Positions 41,597 through 49,491 are shown, numbered from the stretch's first letter. The stretch is 64,000 bases of DNA from Megasphaera sp. UBA1696 (GCA_002319965.1 DCJQ01000017.1:9996-73995); one strand, 5' to 3'. A program made the numbers and translations. The notes: generated by a model not told the origin, from the letters alone.

Positions 41597-41962
41597 ATGC
41601 AGTTTACGTTTAAACATACGAATTTTAATGTATTAGATCTCCAGCGCAGCATGGACTTTTATAAAGAAGCACTGGGCCTTACGGAAGTCCGCCGCATTGA
41701 AAATCCCGATTTCACCATCGTCTACCTCGGCGACGGCGTTACGGGCTTCCAGTTGGAATTGACCTGGCTCAAAGACCGCAAACAGCCGTACAACCTCGGC
41801 GACAACGAATTCCATACGGCCTTTGCTGTCAAGGATATGGACGCTGCCTTGGCCAAACATAAAGAAATGGGCTGCGTCGTCTACCAGAATCCGGCCATGG
41901 GCATCTACTTCATCGTCGATCCCGACGGCTACTGGTTGGAAATCATTCCGGAGCGTTCCTAA
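41597..41962 (+). CDS. Lactoylglutathione lyase-like glyoxalase I
   Basis: Vicinal-oxygen-chelate protein of 121 residues. All four metal ligands of GloA-type enzymes are visible: His in FKHTNFNVLDL, Glu in FQLELTW, His in EFHTAFAV, and Glu in YWLEIIPE. It should convert the methylglyoxal-thiol adduct. The thiol used is unknown since Firmicutes often lack glutathione. AAGGGGGTTACACC precedes ATG 41597; the stop overlaps the tcdA start by one base. Confidence 0.9.
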   Translation: MQFTFKHTNFNVLDLQRSMDFYKEALGLTEVRRIENPDFTIVYLGDGVTGFQLELTWLKDRKQPYNLGDNEFHTAFAVKDMDAALAKHKEMGCVVYQNPAMGIYFIVDPDGYWLEIIPERS

Positions 41963-42672
41963 TGAAGAAAGAATATACTCAGCGGACGGCACGCCTCATC
42001 GGCCAGGAAAAAGTCGATGAACTCAATACCAAGAAAGTCCTCGTCTTTGGCGTCGGCGGCGTCGGTTCGGCTGTCGTCGAAGCCTTAGGCCGGGCCGGAG
42101 TGGGCCATCTCATCTTAGTCGATGCCGACGTCTTCGATCCGTCGAACCTCAACCGCCAGTTAGGAGCGACCGTCGAAACCATCGGCCGGCCGAAAGTCGA
42201 AGTCATGAAGGAACGGCTCTTGACCATCAATCCCGATATCGACGTCGAAACCCATGCCACCTTCTACTTACCTGAAAGCCATGAAGGATTTATCGCTAAA
42301 TCCGGTGCCGACTACGTCGTCGATGCCATCGACACGACCAGTGCCAAGATCGCCATCATCGACGAAGCCTATCACAGCGGAATTCCCGTCGTCTCCTCTA
42401 TGGGAGCTGGCAACAAGCTCCATCCGGAGTACTTTCAGCTCGACTACATCGAAAAGACGACCGTCGATCCCTTAGCTAAAATCATGCGCCGCGAATTGAA
42501 GAAGCGCCGCATCCGCCGCATTAAGGTTGCCTATTCGACGGAAGTACCCCATACGCCCATCTCGGACAGCGAAGAAGTCCGTCCCAGTCCGGGCAGCATT
42601 TCCTTCGTGCCGGCTACAGCCGGTATGATTTTAGCGGGAGCCGTCATCCGCGACCTTCTCGATTTGGCATAA
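41962..42672 (+). CDS. tcdA: tRNA threonylcarbamoyladenosine dehydratase
   Basis: E1-like ATP-dependent dehydratase of 236 residues that cyclises t6A to ct6A. It shows the family opening YTQRTARLIGQEKVDELNTK, GVGGVGSAVVEALGRAGVG, VDADVFDPSNLNRQL, and the characteristic later blocks SSMGAGNKLHPEYF and SPGSISFVPATAGM. Together with the TsaD-like gene at 3403 it belongs to tRNA position-37 biology, but they are far apart. A terminator follows. Confidence 0.95.
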   Translation: MKKEYTQRTARLIGQEKVDELNTKKVLVFGVGGVGSAVVEALGRAGVGHLILVDADVFDPSNLNRQLGATVETIGRPKVEVMKERLLTINPDIDVETHATFYLPESHEGFIAKSGADYVVDAIDTTSAKIAIIDEAYHSGIPVVSSMGAGNKLHPEYFQLDYIEKTTVDPLAKIMRRELKKRRIRRIKVAYSTEVPHTPISDSEEVRPSPGSISFVPATAGMILAGAVIRDLLDLA

Positions 42673-42701
42673 AAGAAAATTTTACCCATCTTATACACAA
42701 G

Positions 42702-42731
42702 GGCTGCGACCTCAAAATCGCAGCCTTTTTT
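42702..42731 (+). terminator. Terminator after tcdA
   Basis: GGCTGCGA/TCGCAGCC stem with an eight-base loop and a T run. Confidence 0.9.
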
Positions 42732-42810
42732 ACGGTATTTTCACGGAATTTCGGCGATTTTGATAAGTATCGGAGCATACTTGTCCACAACATGATAGAG
42801 TATTGATACG

Positions 42811-42839
42811 TTGACACGACCTACTATATATAGTATCAT
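42811..42839 (+). promoter_or_regulatory. nrdDG promoter
   Basis: TTGACA (42811-42816), 17-base spacer, TATCAT (42834-42839). The first NrdR-like box sits inside the spacer and over the -10. Confidence 0.8.
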
Positions 42840-42922
42840 AAATCTTGTAAATATCGGCCCCGAAATCGTATATATTGTGGGATACACGGGACTTGTAGAC
42901 ATTTTCATACAATATACTGTGG
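42821..42922 (+). promoter_or_regulatory. Three NrdR-box-like sites upstream of nrdD
   Basis: Box 1, 42821-42836, reads CTACTATATATAGTAT and matches the ACACWATATATWGTGT consensus at 13 of 16. Box 2, 42865-42880, is weaker (ATCGTATATATTGTGG, 12 of 16). Box 3, 42907-42922, is ATACAATATACTGTGG (13 of 16). Start spacings are 44 and 42 bases, near four helical turns. NrdR represses ribonucleotide reductase genes at high dATP. Box 3 touches the ribosome-binding site. Confidence 0.7.
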
Positions 42923-42932
42923 AGGTAGACAT

Positions 42933-45083
42933 ATGCTGGAAGTAATCAAGAGAAACGGACAAAAAGTGCCTTTTGACAGGGACAAAATTACCATCGCCAT
43001 TGAAAAGGCCATGAACAGCAGCAGCGGCGTATACGAAGAAGGCCAGGCTGCCAAGATTGCAGGTGAAATCGAAGCATATGCTGCATCCATTCATAAGGAC
43101 ATGACCATCTATGCCATTGAAGATCAGGTCTATTACCGCCTCTTGAAGTACAACAATCCGGCCACGGCCCGGGCTTATGAAAACTACAAAGCCATCCAGG
43201 CCTTTAAGCGCCAGACCAATACGACGGACAACGACGTTTTCGGCCTGTTGAACAACACCAACTTAGAAGTCTTGAACGAAAACTCCAATAAGAACGGCCA
43301 CGTCGTTTCGACCCAGCGTGACCTCATTGCCGGTGAAGTTTCGAAAGACATTGCCCGCCGCAAATTGATTCCCGCCGACATCGTCCAGGCTCACGACAGC
43401 GGCGCCATCCATTTTCACGACATGGACTACATCATTCAGCCCATGTTCAACTGCTGTCTCATCAACCTCGAAGACATGCTGGCCAACGGTACGGTCATCA
43501 ACGGCAAGAAAATCGATACGCCGAAATCCTTCCAGGTTGCCTGCACGGTTACGACGCAGATCATCGCCCAGGTCGCCAGCGGCCAGTACGGCGGCCAGTC
43601 CATCAACGGCATCGACCGTATCCTGGCACCGTACGTCCGCAAATCCTTCAAAAAATACATGAGCGCCGTCGTTGAAGAACAGCGTGAAGTCTACGGCATC
43701 GAACCGGACATGGAAAAGGCCGAAGAAATCGCCTGGAAACGGACGAAGAAAGAAATCAAAGACGGCATCCAGACGATTCAGTATCAAATCAACACCCTCA
43801 TGACGACCAACGGCCAGGCTCCGTTCGTCACTTTGTTCATGTATTTCCGGCCCGATTATGAATACGCTAAGGAAGCGGCGCTTATCGACGAAGAACTCTT
43901 GCGTCAGCGCATTCAGGGCATTAAGAACGACGCCAATGTCTACGTCACACCGGCCTTCCCGAAACTGATCTACGTCCTCGATGAACACAACGTCAGCGAA
44001 GGAAGCCCTTACTTCTATCTGACCCAACTGGCAGCGGAATGCACGGCCAAACGGATGTATCCCGACTACATTTCGGCTAAGAAGATGCGCGAATCCTATG
44101 AAGGCAACGTCTTCAGTCCCATGGGCTGCCGTTCCTTCTTAAGCCCCTGGAAGGATGCTCAGGGCAACTATAAATTTGACGGCCGCTTCAACATGGGTGT
44201 CGTCTCTCTGAACCTGCCTCAGATCGGGATTCTCGCCGACGGCGACGAAGAAAAATTCTTCCAGATCCTCGACAAGCGCCTGGAACTGTGCAAAAAAGCC
44301 CTTCTCCTTCGCGTCGATCTGTTGAAAAAGGTAACCTCCGACGTTTCGCCGATCCACTGGCAGTACGGAGCCATTGCCCGCCTCCAGCCCGGGGAAACGA
44401 TTGAAAAATTCATCTACGGCGGCTATGCGACCTTATCCTTAGGCTACATCGGCATGTACGAAGCGACGGTATTGACCAAACACTGCTCGCACACGACGCC
44501 GGAAGGCCGAAAGTTTGCCATGCGCATTATGGATGACCTCAACGCCCATATTCAGCAGTGGAAGAAGGAAACGAATATCGGCTTTGCCCTCTACGGCACG
44601 CCGGCTGAAAACCTGACCAACCGCTTCTGTAAGATCGATAAGGCCCGTTTCGGCTCCATCGCCAACGTTACCGACAAAGATTACTACACCAACAGCTATC
44701 ACGTCGACGTCCGCGAACCGATCAACGTCTTCGATAAATTCTCCTTTGAAGCCGACTTTGAAGACAAATCGACGGGCGGCTGCATCAGCTACGCCGAAAT
44801 CCCCAATATGGCCCATAATATCCCGGCGGTTCTGACCATGATCCAGTATATTTACGACCATATTGCCTACGGCGAATTCAATACCAAGCTCGACTACTGC
44901 CACGAATGCGGCTTTGACGGCGAAATCATCCTCAACGACGACAACCAGTGGGAATGCCCGCGCTGCCATAATCAGGACCGCAACAAACTGACGGTTATCC
45001 GCCGGACTTGCGGATATTTGGGCGAAAATTTCTGGAATGAAGGGCGGACACAGGAAATCAATAACCGCGTCCTCCACATATAA
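42933..45083 (+). CDS. nrdD: Anaerobic ribonucleoside-triphosphate reductase
   Basis: Class III glycyl-radical reductase making dNTPs without oxygen. It has 716 residues: ATP-cone N-terminus (LEVIKRNGQKVPFDRDKI), central catalytic barrel (FNCCLINLEDML; MGCRSFL with the Cys pair; HCSHTTPEG), a C-terminal zinc site CHEC...CPRC, and the radical site RRTCGYLG with Gly694 predicted. GTGGAGG precedes the ATG. The activase gene nrdG follows after 13 bases. Confidence 0.97.
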   Translation: MLEVIKRNGQKVPFDRDKITIAIEKAMNSSSGVYEEGQAAKIAGEIEAYAASIHKDMTIYAIEDQVYYRLLKYNNPATARAYENYKAIQAFKRQTNTTDNDVFGLLNNTNLEVLNENSNKNGHVVSTQRDLIAGEVSKDIARRKLIPADIVQAHDSGAIHFHDMDYIIQPMFNCCLINLEDMLANGTVINGKKIDTPKSFQVACTVTTQIIAQVASGQYGGQSINGIDRILAPYVRKSFKKYMSAVVEEQREVYGIEPDMEKAEEIAWKRTKKEIKDGIQTIQYQINTLMTTNGQAPFVTLFMYFRPDYEYAKEAALIDEELLRQRIQGIKNDANVYVTPAFPKLIYVLDEHNVSEGSPYFYLTQLAAECTAKRMYPDYISAKKMRESYEGNVFSPMGCRSFLSPWKDAQGNYKFDGRFNMGVVSLNLPQIGILADGDEEKFFQILDKRLELCKKALLLRVDLLKKVTSDVSPIHWQYGAIARLQPGETIEKFIYGGYATLSLGYIGMYEATVLTKHCSHTTPEGRKFAMRIMDDLNAHIQQWKKETNIGFALYGTPAENLTNRFCKIDKARFGSIANVTDKDYYTNSYHVDVREPINVFDKFSFEADFEDKSTGGCISYAEIPNMAHNIPAVLTMIQYIYDHIAYGEFNTKLDYCHECGFDGEIILNDDNQWECPRCHNQDRNKLTVIRRTCGYLGENFWNEGRTQEINNRVLHI

Positions 45084-45096
45084 GAGGTGACTTTCT

Positions 45097-45603
45097 TTGC
45101 ATTATGCACAGATGAGACAGTATGATATCGCTAACGGGCCCGGCATCCGCTCGACCCTCTTCGTGACGGGCTGCTCGCGAAACTGCTTCAATTGTTTCAA
45201 CCCGGAATACCAAAACGCCCAGTTCGGCCAGGAGTGGACCGACAAAGAAACGAAACAGCTCCTGGCCTGGCTGCAGGCACCGACCAACAGCGGCTTGACT
45301 CTCCTCGGTGGGGAACCGATGGAAAATACAGAAGGTCTGACGCCTTTGATTAAGGAAATCAAATCGGTCTTGCCCGACAAATCGGTCTGGGTCTATTCCG
45401 GCTTCACCTATGATGAAATCCTAAAGGATCCCCAGAAAAAGGAACTCCTCGATCAGTGTGACGTCCTCGTTGACGGCCCCTTCGTCGACGCTTTGAAAGA
45501 TCCGGGGCTCTACTTCAGAGGCTCGTCGAATCAGCGCATCATCGACCTTCAGAAGACGCGTGAGTCCGGTGAGATTACCCTCGTTTGGCCTGACGGACGA
45601 TAA
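45097..45603 (+). CDS. nrdG: Anaerobic ribonucleotide reductase activating protein (TTG start)
   Basis: Radical-SAM activase that generates the glycyl radical on NrdD. It has 168 residues; the [4Fe-4S] motif is C26-x3-C30-x2-C33 (GCSRNCFNCFN), followed by LLGGEPM. I choose TTG 45097: it gives MHYAQMRQYDIANGPGIRST, the usual family N-terminus, and GAGGTG lies at correct spacing. The ATG at 45112 would lose the conserved YAQ residues. Confidence 0.94.
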   Translation: MHYAQMRQYDIANGPGIRSTLFVTGCSRNCFNCFNPEYQNAQFGQEWTDKETKQLLAWLQAPTNSGLTLLGGEPMENTEGLTPLIKEIKSVLPDKSVWVYSGFTYDEILKDPQKKELLDQCDVLVDGPFVDALKDPGLYFRGSSNQRIIDLQKTRESGEITLVWPDGR

Positions 45604-45624
45604 TCCGCCTTTTCCGGATTTTTA
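45602..45624 (+). terminator. Short terminator after nrdG
   Basis: Stem AATCCG/CGGATT with a seven-base loop and three further T; weak, so partial read-through is likely. Confidence 0.55.
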
Positions 45625-45752
45625 CCATAAAGAGTAATGATTATTGGCTAATATGATTTACACCATAAGCCTTTCTTGATATAATAAGTATAAATAGACG
45701 TTCTTATTTCCTTGCATTAGTAACGTCATACAGACGTTGAGGGGGGCTTATT

Positions 45753-45926
45753 ATGGTAGTCGATTCCGTTAAAAAATTAAAAAATGTCGTCAGCGAAGTT
45801 ATGAAAGGCTATACCAGCAATTCGACAGGCGGATGCTGCGGCGTGTCCCTTCCGCCGGAAGAACAGCGCGAGCTCAAACGGCTGAAAGAAGGCGCACAGG
45901 CAGATAAGGCTGAAAAGAAAGATTGA
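45753..45926 (+). CDS. Small Cys-Cys protein of unknown function (57 aa)
   Basis: A short gene with a good ribosome-binding site: GAGGGGGGC seven bases before ATG. Its sequence is MVVDSVKKLKNVVSEVMKGY, then TSNSTGGCCGVSLPPEEQRE, then a charged tail LKRLKEGAQADKAEKKD. The only cysteines are adjacent (28-29), in GGCCG. The N-terminal half is an amphipathic helix. It has a possible promoter (TTACAC, 16 bases, TATAAT). It lies between nrdG and a ThiF-family gene, whose promoter overlaps its stop. A metal-binding, redox or modified peptide are all possible; I recognise no family. Confidence 0.6.
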   Translation: MVVDSVKKLKNVVSEVMKGYTSNSTGGCCGVSLPPEEQRELKRLKEGAQADKAEKKD

Positions 45927-45951
45927 CACGTACGATAAAAACGAGTACACT
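45923..45951 (+). promoter_or_regulatory. Promoter of the ThiF-family gene
   Basis: TTGACA (45923-45928), 17-base spacer, TACACT (45946-45951). The -35 overlaps the stop codon of the 57-residue gene. Confidence 0.75.
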
Positions 45952-45966
45952 ACAAGCATAGAAGGC

Positions 45967-46019
45967 AAACGCACGACGGGGGCACCACTCAAGGTGTCAG
46001 GCGTCGTGCGTTTTTATTT
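45967..46019 (+). terminator. Terminator-like hairpin in the ThiF leader
   Basis: A 12-bp outer stem AAACGCACGACG/CGTCGTGCGTTT encloses GGCACC/GGTGTC, followed by TTATTTT. It lies between the promoter at 45923 and the ribosome-binding site, so it is either an attenuator for the ThiF gene or the terminator of the small gene, or both. Confidence 0.75.
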
Positions 46020-46040
46020 TGCTCACGAGAGGTGGATACG

Positions 46041-46838
46041 ATGCAATTATTATTGAATGGGGCCCGAGTCGACGGCCCTTGGTCTTCGTTAGAAGAATTG
46101 AAACATGCCCATGGCAAGGGCCAGGAAATCACCATCGTCAACGGCTTTGCCACGACAGAAAATTTGCCCTTAAAAGACGGCGATGAAATCTATTTCATCC
46201 CCAAAGACCGTCTGCCGCCGAAAGAAGCCTTGGAGGCTATGATGTGTTCCCGCCATACGCCGAAGGTTCATGAAAAGGTCAGTGCCGGCCGCGTTGCCAT
46301 CTGCGGTCTCGGCGGCCTCGGTTCCAATGCGGCCGTCTATTTGGCACGGACCGGCGTCGGTCACCTGCACCTCATCGACTTCGACACCGTCGATGCCAGC
46401 AACTTGAACCGCCAGTCTTACATGGTCCGCGACCTGGGCCAGCGTAAGACCGATTCCCTGGCCCGACAGATTGCCGATATCAATCCCTTTATCGACGTTC
46501 GCACGGACTTCGTGCGCATGACTGAAGACAATACGGCCGACCTCTTGCAGGATGACCAAATCGTCTGCGAAGCCTTCGACAACCCCGATGCCAAGACGAT
46601 GTTGGTTCACACCGTGTTGGAACAGTGTCCCGACAAATATATCGTCTCCGCCTCGGGCATGGCCGGCTACGGCGACAGCAACGAGATTCAGACCAAGAAA
46701 ATCATGGATCGTTTCTACGTCTGCGGCGATCAGACGAGAAATGCCAAACCCGGTCGGGGACTCATGGCTCCTCGCGTAGCTATTTGTGCCGCTCACGAAG
46801 CCAATTTGATCATCCAGTTATTGGTCGATGTGTTGTAA
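46041..46838 (+). CDS. thiF: ThiF-family E1-like protein with N-terminal ThiS-like domain
   Basis: Adenylating E1-like protein of 265 residues. Residues 1-55 form a ubiquitin-like ThiS-type fold (MQLLLNGARVDG... LKDGDEIYFIPK) but carry no C-terminal Gly-Gly. The Rossmann part has CGLGGLGSNAAV, DFDTVDASNLNRQ and a conserved end CGDQTRNAKPGRGLMAPR. This is the ThiF family 2 fusion known in Clostridia, normally beside thiS, thiG and thiH; none is here. ATG 46041 is chosen for GAGAGGTG upstream. It ends in a 29-base overlap with the convergent LysR gene. Confidence 0.82.
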   Translation: MQLLLNGARVDGPWSSLEELKHAHGKGQEITIVNGFATTENLPLKDGDEIYFIPKDRLPPKEALEAMMCSRHTPKVHEKVSAGRVAICGLGGLGSNAAVYLARTGVGHLHLIDFDTVDASNLNRQSYMVRDLGQRKTDSLARQIADINPFIDVRTDFVRMTEDNTADLLQDDQIVCEAFDNPDAKTMLVHTVLEQCPDKYIVSASGMAGYGDSNEIQTKKIMDRFYVCGDQTRNAKPGRGLMAPRVAICAAHEANLIIQLLVDVL

Positions 46839-47694
46839 TGGCCAGGGCATATTGAGCGAATTTTCGCACGGCAGGGGAAGCGGCATTGCCGGGAAGAAAA
46901 GCGATGCCGAGGGTAATCGCTGCCGGCGGATCGAGGGGTAAGAGGACTGCTGACGTGACTCTTTTTTTCGTAATGAGACGGTTCATGATACAGATGCCGA
47001 GCCCTTCTTCAACCATCGAAATTGCCGCGTTATTCTCCAGCGTCGTATAACCGATACGAGGCTGGAGATTATTTTTTTTTAGGAGATGCAAGACGTCGTC
47101 GTCCTTACCGAGGGCCGGCATGATGACCGTTTCTTCTTGGCAGCGGGAAAGGGGATAGGGGCCGTTGGAGGCCAGGTCATGATCGGGCGGGACGGCGGCT
47201 ATCATTTCATCGTCAGAGAGGGGAATCCAGTCGTAAGGCATGGGTTCCTGATAACTGAGAAAACCGATGTCGGCCGTGCCGTCATCGAGCCAGGCCGTGA
47301 CCTCCTGACGGATGCCTTCTCGCAAATGAATCTTGATTTGGGGATAATCCCTTTGAAAGCGGCCGATGACCTGAGGCAGCCAGTGCGTGGCTATACTGGA
47401 ATAGGCGGCGATGTTGAGGCTCCCTGTCAAAAGACCGCGGATTTCAGACGAAACCTCGTCAATCCGTTTCTCTTCGGCGAGAAGCTGACGTGCCAAGGGG
47501 AGGATGCGTTCCCCGTTTGGCGACAAGGTGACGCCGTGGCGGCTGCGGAGCAGCAAGGGAAAACCGAGTTCTTTTTCGAGGGAGGCCACGAGCTGACTGA
47601 CGCCGGACACGGTGTAGTCGAGCTGTTTGGCAGCCGCAGCAAAACTGCCTCCTTCGGCGGCGGTTAAAAAAGCTTTATAACGGGCAGTATCCAT
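46810..47694 (-). CDS. LysR family transcriptional regulator
   Basis: LysR-type regulator of 294 residues: N-terminal helix MDTARYKAFLTAAEGGSFAA with AAKQLDYTVSGVSQLVASLE, then an effector domain. It is divergent from the EamA transporter at 47807, which is its likely target. Its last 29 bases overlap the end of the ThiF gene in the convergent direction. TAAGGAGATTCT precedes the ATG. The inducer is unknown. Confidence 0.9.
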   Translation of the reverse strand: MDTARYKAFLTAAEGGSFAAAAKQLDYTVSGVSQLVASLEKELGFPLLLRSRHGVTLSPNGERILPLARQLLAEEKRIDEVSSEIRGLLTGSLNIAAYSSIATHWLPQVIGRFQRDYPQIKIHLREGIRQEVTAWLDDGTADIGFLSYQEPMPYDWIPLSDDEMIAAVPPDHDLASNGPYPLSRCQEETVIMPALGKDDDVLHLLKKNNLQPRIGYTTLENNAAISMVEEGLGICIMNRLITKKRVTSAVLLPLDPPAAITLGIAFLPGNAASPAVRKFAQYALAITTHRPITG

Positions 47695-47713
47695 AGAATC
47701 TCCTTACCTTATT

Positions 47714-47764
47714 CATTAAGTAATGCTATATGAAATATGAAAGAATTATAGATTTACTTAAGTA
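47714..47764. promoter_or_regulatory. Paired TTAAGTA palindromes between LysR and EamA
   Basis: Quasi-palindrome CATTAAGTAATG (47714-47725) and perfect TACTTAAGTA (47755-47764) share TTAAGTA with a 41-base offset (four helical turns), a typical layout for LysR tetramer binding. Confidence 0.5.
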
Positions 47765-47806
47765 TAACAGCTGACTATAATAATGTACAGAAAAGGAGGT
47801 ATCGTT

Positions 47807-48682
47807 ATGAAGGTCAACGGAAATGGACAAGTCATGCTGGCCGGCATCCTATGGGGGACCATCGGCATCTTTATTTGGTATATGGAAAAGGCCGGGGCAT
47901 CCGTCGAATGGATCAGTTTCTTACGGGTGTTTTTTTCATGGCTCATCTTAGTGGCCTTCGTCGGTTGGCGAAACGGCCCGGCTTCGATGAAGGTGACGCC
48001 TAAAATCATGGTCTACTGCGCCCTGTTAGGACTCATCTGTCACGGTATCTATAATATTTTTTACAGCCTGGCCGTCACGTCCATCGGCGTGTCCCTCAGT
48101 GCCGTCCTGCTCAATGTGGCCACCGTTTTTACAGCCGTCTTTTCAGCCCTCTTCTTTCAGGAACAGATTACACCTTTGAAAGGGCTGGCGCTGGCCATCA
48201 ACATCGTCGGCTGCATCCTGGCCGTTACCGGCGGCACCTTTGACCTTTCGGTACTTTCCCTGTGGGGCCTTGGCTGCGGCATCATGGCCGGCCTCTGTTA
48301 TGGCCTGACGGCTATCATCGGCAAGGTCGCAGGTCACGGCACCGACGCCTTCGTCATGAGCCTGTGGAGTTTCTTTTGGGCCGCCCTATGCCTCCTCGTT
48401 TGGATTCTATGGCAAGGAGGGCCCATGGTCATGACGCCGTCCGTGTTAGGAATGGGCTTTTTCTACGCCCTCATTCCGACTGTCTTGGGCTATATCCTGT
48501 ATTACCTGGGCCTTCAGCAAATCGATGACCTGAGCAAAGTCCCCGTCCTGGCCTCCTTAGAAACAGCCGCCGCCGTCATCCTGGGCATGAGCCTTACCGG
48601 CGACATCCTGAACCTGATAAATTTCCTCGGCATCGCCCTCATCATCGCGTCCCAGTGGTTGATCGGGAAAAGCCGCCGATAA
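47807..48682 (+). CDS. EamA/DMT family transporter
   Basis: Membrane protein of 291 residues with ten predicted helices in two repeated EamA halves. Typical features: GILWGTIGIFIWYMEK, SLAVTSIGVSLSAVLLN and the second-half LIPTVLGYILYYLGLQ. EamA proteins export or import amino acids and metabolites. AAAGGAGGTATCGTT precedes ATG 47807. Divergent LysR suggests induction by the substrate. Confidence 0.87.
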   Translation: MKVNGNGQVMLAGILWGTIGIFIWYMEKAGASVEWISFLRVFFSWLILVAFVGWRNGPASMKVTPKIMVYCALLGLICHGIYNIFYSLAVTSIGVSLSAVLLNVATVFTAVFSALFFQEQITPLKGLALAINIVGCILAVTGGTFDLSVLSLWGLGCGIMAGLCYGLTAIIGKVAGHGTDAFVMSLWSFFWAALCLLVWILWQGGPMVMTPSVLGMGFFYALIPTVLGYILYYLGLQQIDDLSKVPVLASLETAAAVILGMSLTGDILNLINFLGIALIIASQWLIGKSRR

Positions 48683-49296
48683 TCGCTGCGTACTTAGTAT
48701 AAAGGTGATTCTGTCTCGTCGTGACGATTGGGAAGCCTTCCCCAATTTAGCGAAAGCGATGAATCGACTTTCTAAGAAATTTCGGTTGTGCCGGGCATCT
48801 TTATTTGGAGCCCGATTTACGAAACGGATACCTCATCCGATATTAAAGTTTGTCATGACGATCATCCCCGGTATCGGAGCCGTAGTCCTATTTACGGGAG
48901 GATAAAACACCGCTCTCTAGAAGGCGTTTTTCCGGAAGGCCGGGTACATTTACAGGCTCTCCTTGAGGCAGGTCTGAGACATCATAATTTCTCAGGCTGC
49001 TTGAAGGGGAGTATTTTTTATGTGTGAAAATCGTGCAGCCATAAATGATTGCTGCAACATTCGGGCGTATTACCCCCCCTGATGGAAGGGAAGGCCGGCG
49101 AGGGGGTGGTATATAAAAAATATCATCGGCTATCGGCGGCGGAAATGATGTATGTTATATTTTCAAGTGTATACTTGACGGACAGCTGTTCACGATATCG
49201 TCATTCTTGTATTTTTTTCAGCATCCCAAAGCAGATGCGGCAAAGGGTTCCGTGATTTATTGAAAGTGAATATCTTATGCGTTTCGATGGTCGCCG

Positions 49297-49315
49297 TTTC
49301 CGTAAATTGCGGAAA
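49297..49315 (+). promoter_or_regulatory. TTTCCG dyad upstream of the PTS activator
   Basis: Perfect half sites TTTCCG (49297-49302) and CGGAAA (49310-49315), centred 43 bases before the start of the -10 at 49349. Confidence 0.7.
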
Positions 49316-49345
49316 TAAAACCGTCTATGATGTAAATACGGAAAC

Positions 49346-49354
49346 TGTTATAAT
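49346..49354 (+). promoter_or_regulatory. Extended -10 promoter of the PTS activator
   Basis: TG-T-TATAAT with no good -35 at 17-18 bases, the form expected of an activated promoter. The start site would fall near 49361, upstream of the iterated palindromes. Confidence 0.6.
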
Positions 49355-49385
49355 AAAATGAACAATATTATGCATATATATCATA

Positions 49386-49453
49386 ATATTACGGTATGCA
49401 CGGCGTTGTGGTATATACGATATTGCCGTATATACGCTGTTGCGGTATATACC
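49386..49453 (+). repeat. 17-bp iterated GTATATAC palindromes
   Basis: The 8-base core GTATATAC is its own reverse complement. It occurs at 49411, 49428 and 49445, with GTATGCAC at 49394, always 17 bases apart. Spacers share a TTG/TTACG core (ATATTACG, GCGTTGTG, ATATTGCC, CTGTTGCG). The array lies between the predicted start site and the ATG of the activator. Confidence 0.75.
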
Positions 49454-49491
49454 GATACCGAAATTTCCATACAAAAGGGGGAATTCGTTGT

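Larger units (their letters stand above)
48683..49491. other. 800-base non-coding region upstream of the PTS activator
   Basis: The first 350 bases contain two overlapping short frames (48705-48905 and 48788-49027) without good ribosome-binding sites. One of them, from a GTG at 48788, gives an even mixture of residues (PEGRVHLQALLEAGLRHHNF) that could be a gene remnant. Bases 49020-49130 hold small hairpins with C7/G5 runs. The last 200 bases are the control region of the activator gene (dyad, extended -10 and iterated palindromes, listed separately). Confidence 0.4.

Noticed and set aside
48788..49027. GTG-started 79-codon frame as a real gene
   Set aside because: No ribosome-binding site and overlap with another frame; kept only as a possible remnant.
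49386..49453. CRISPR or replication-origin iterons
   Set aside because: Units are only 17 bp with no CRISPR-like spacers, no cas genes, and no replication initiator gene nearby.
49396..49491. 32-codon N-terminal extension of the PTS activator
   Set aside because: It would translate the palindrome array; the HTH begins normally at 49492, which has its own ribosome-binding site.
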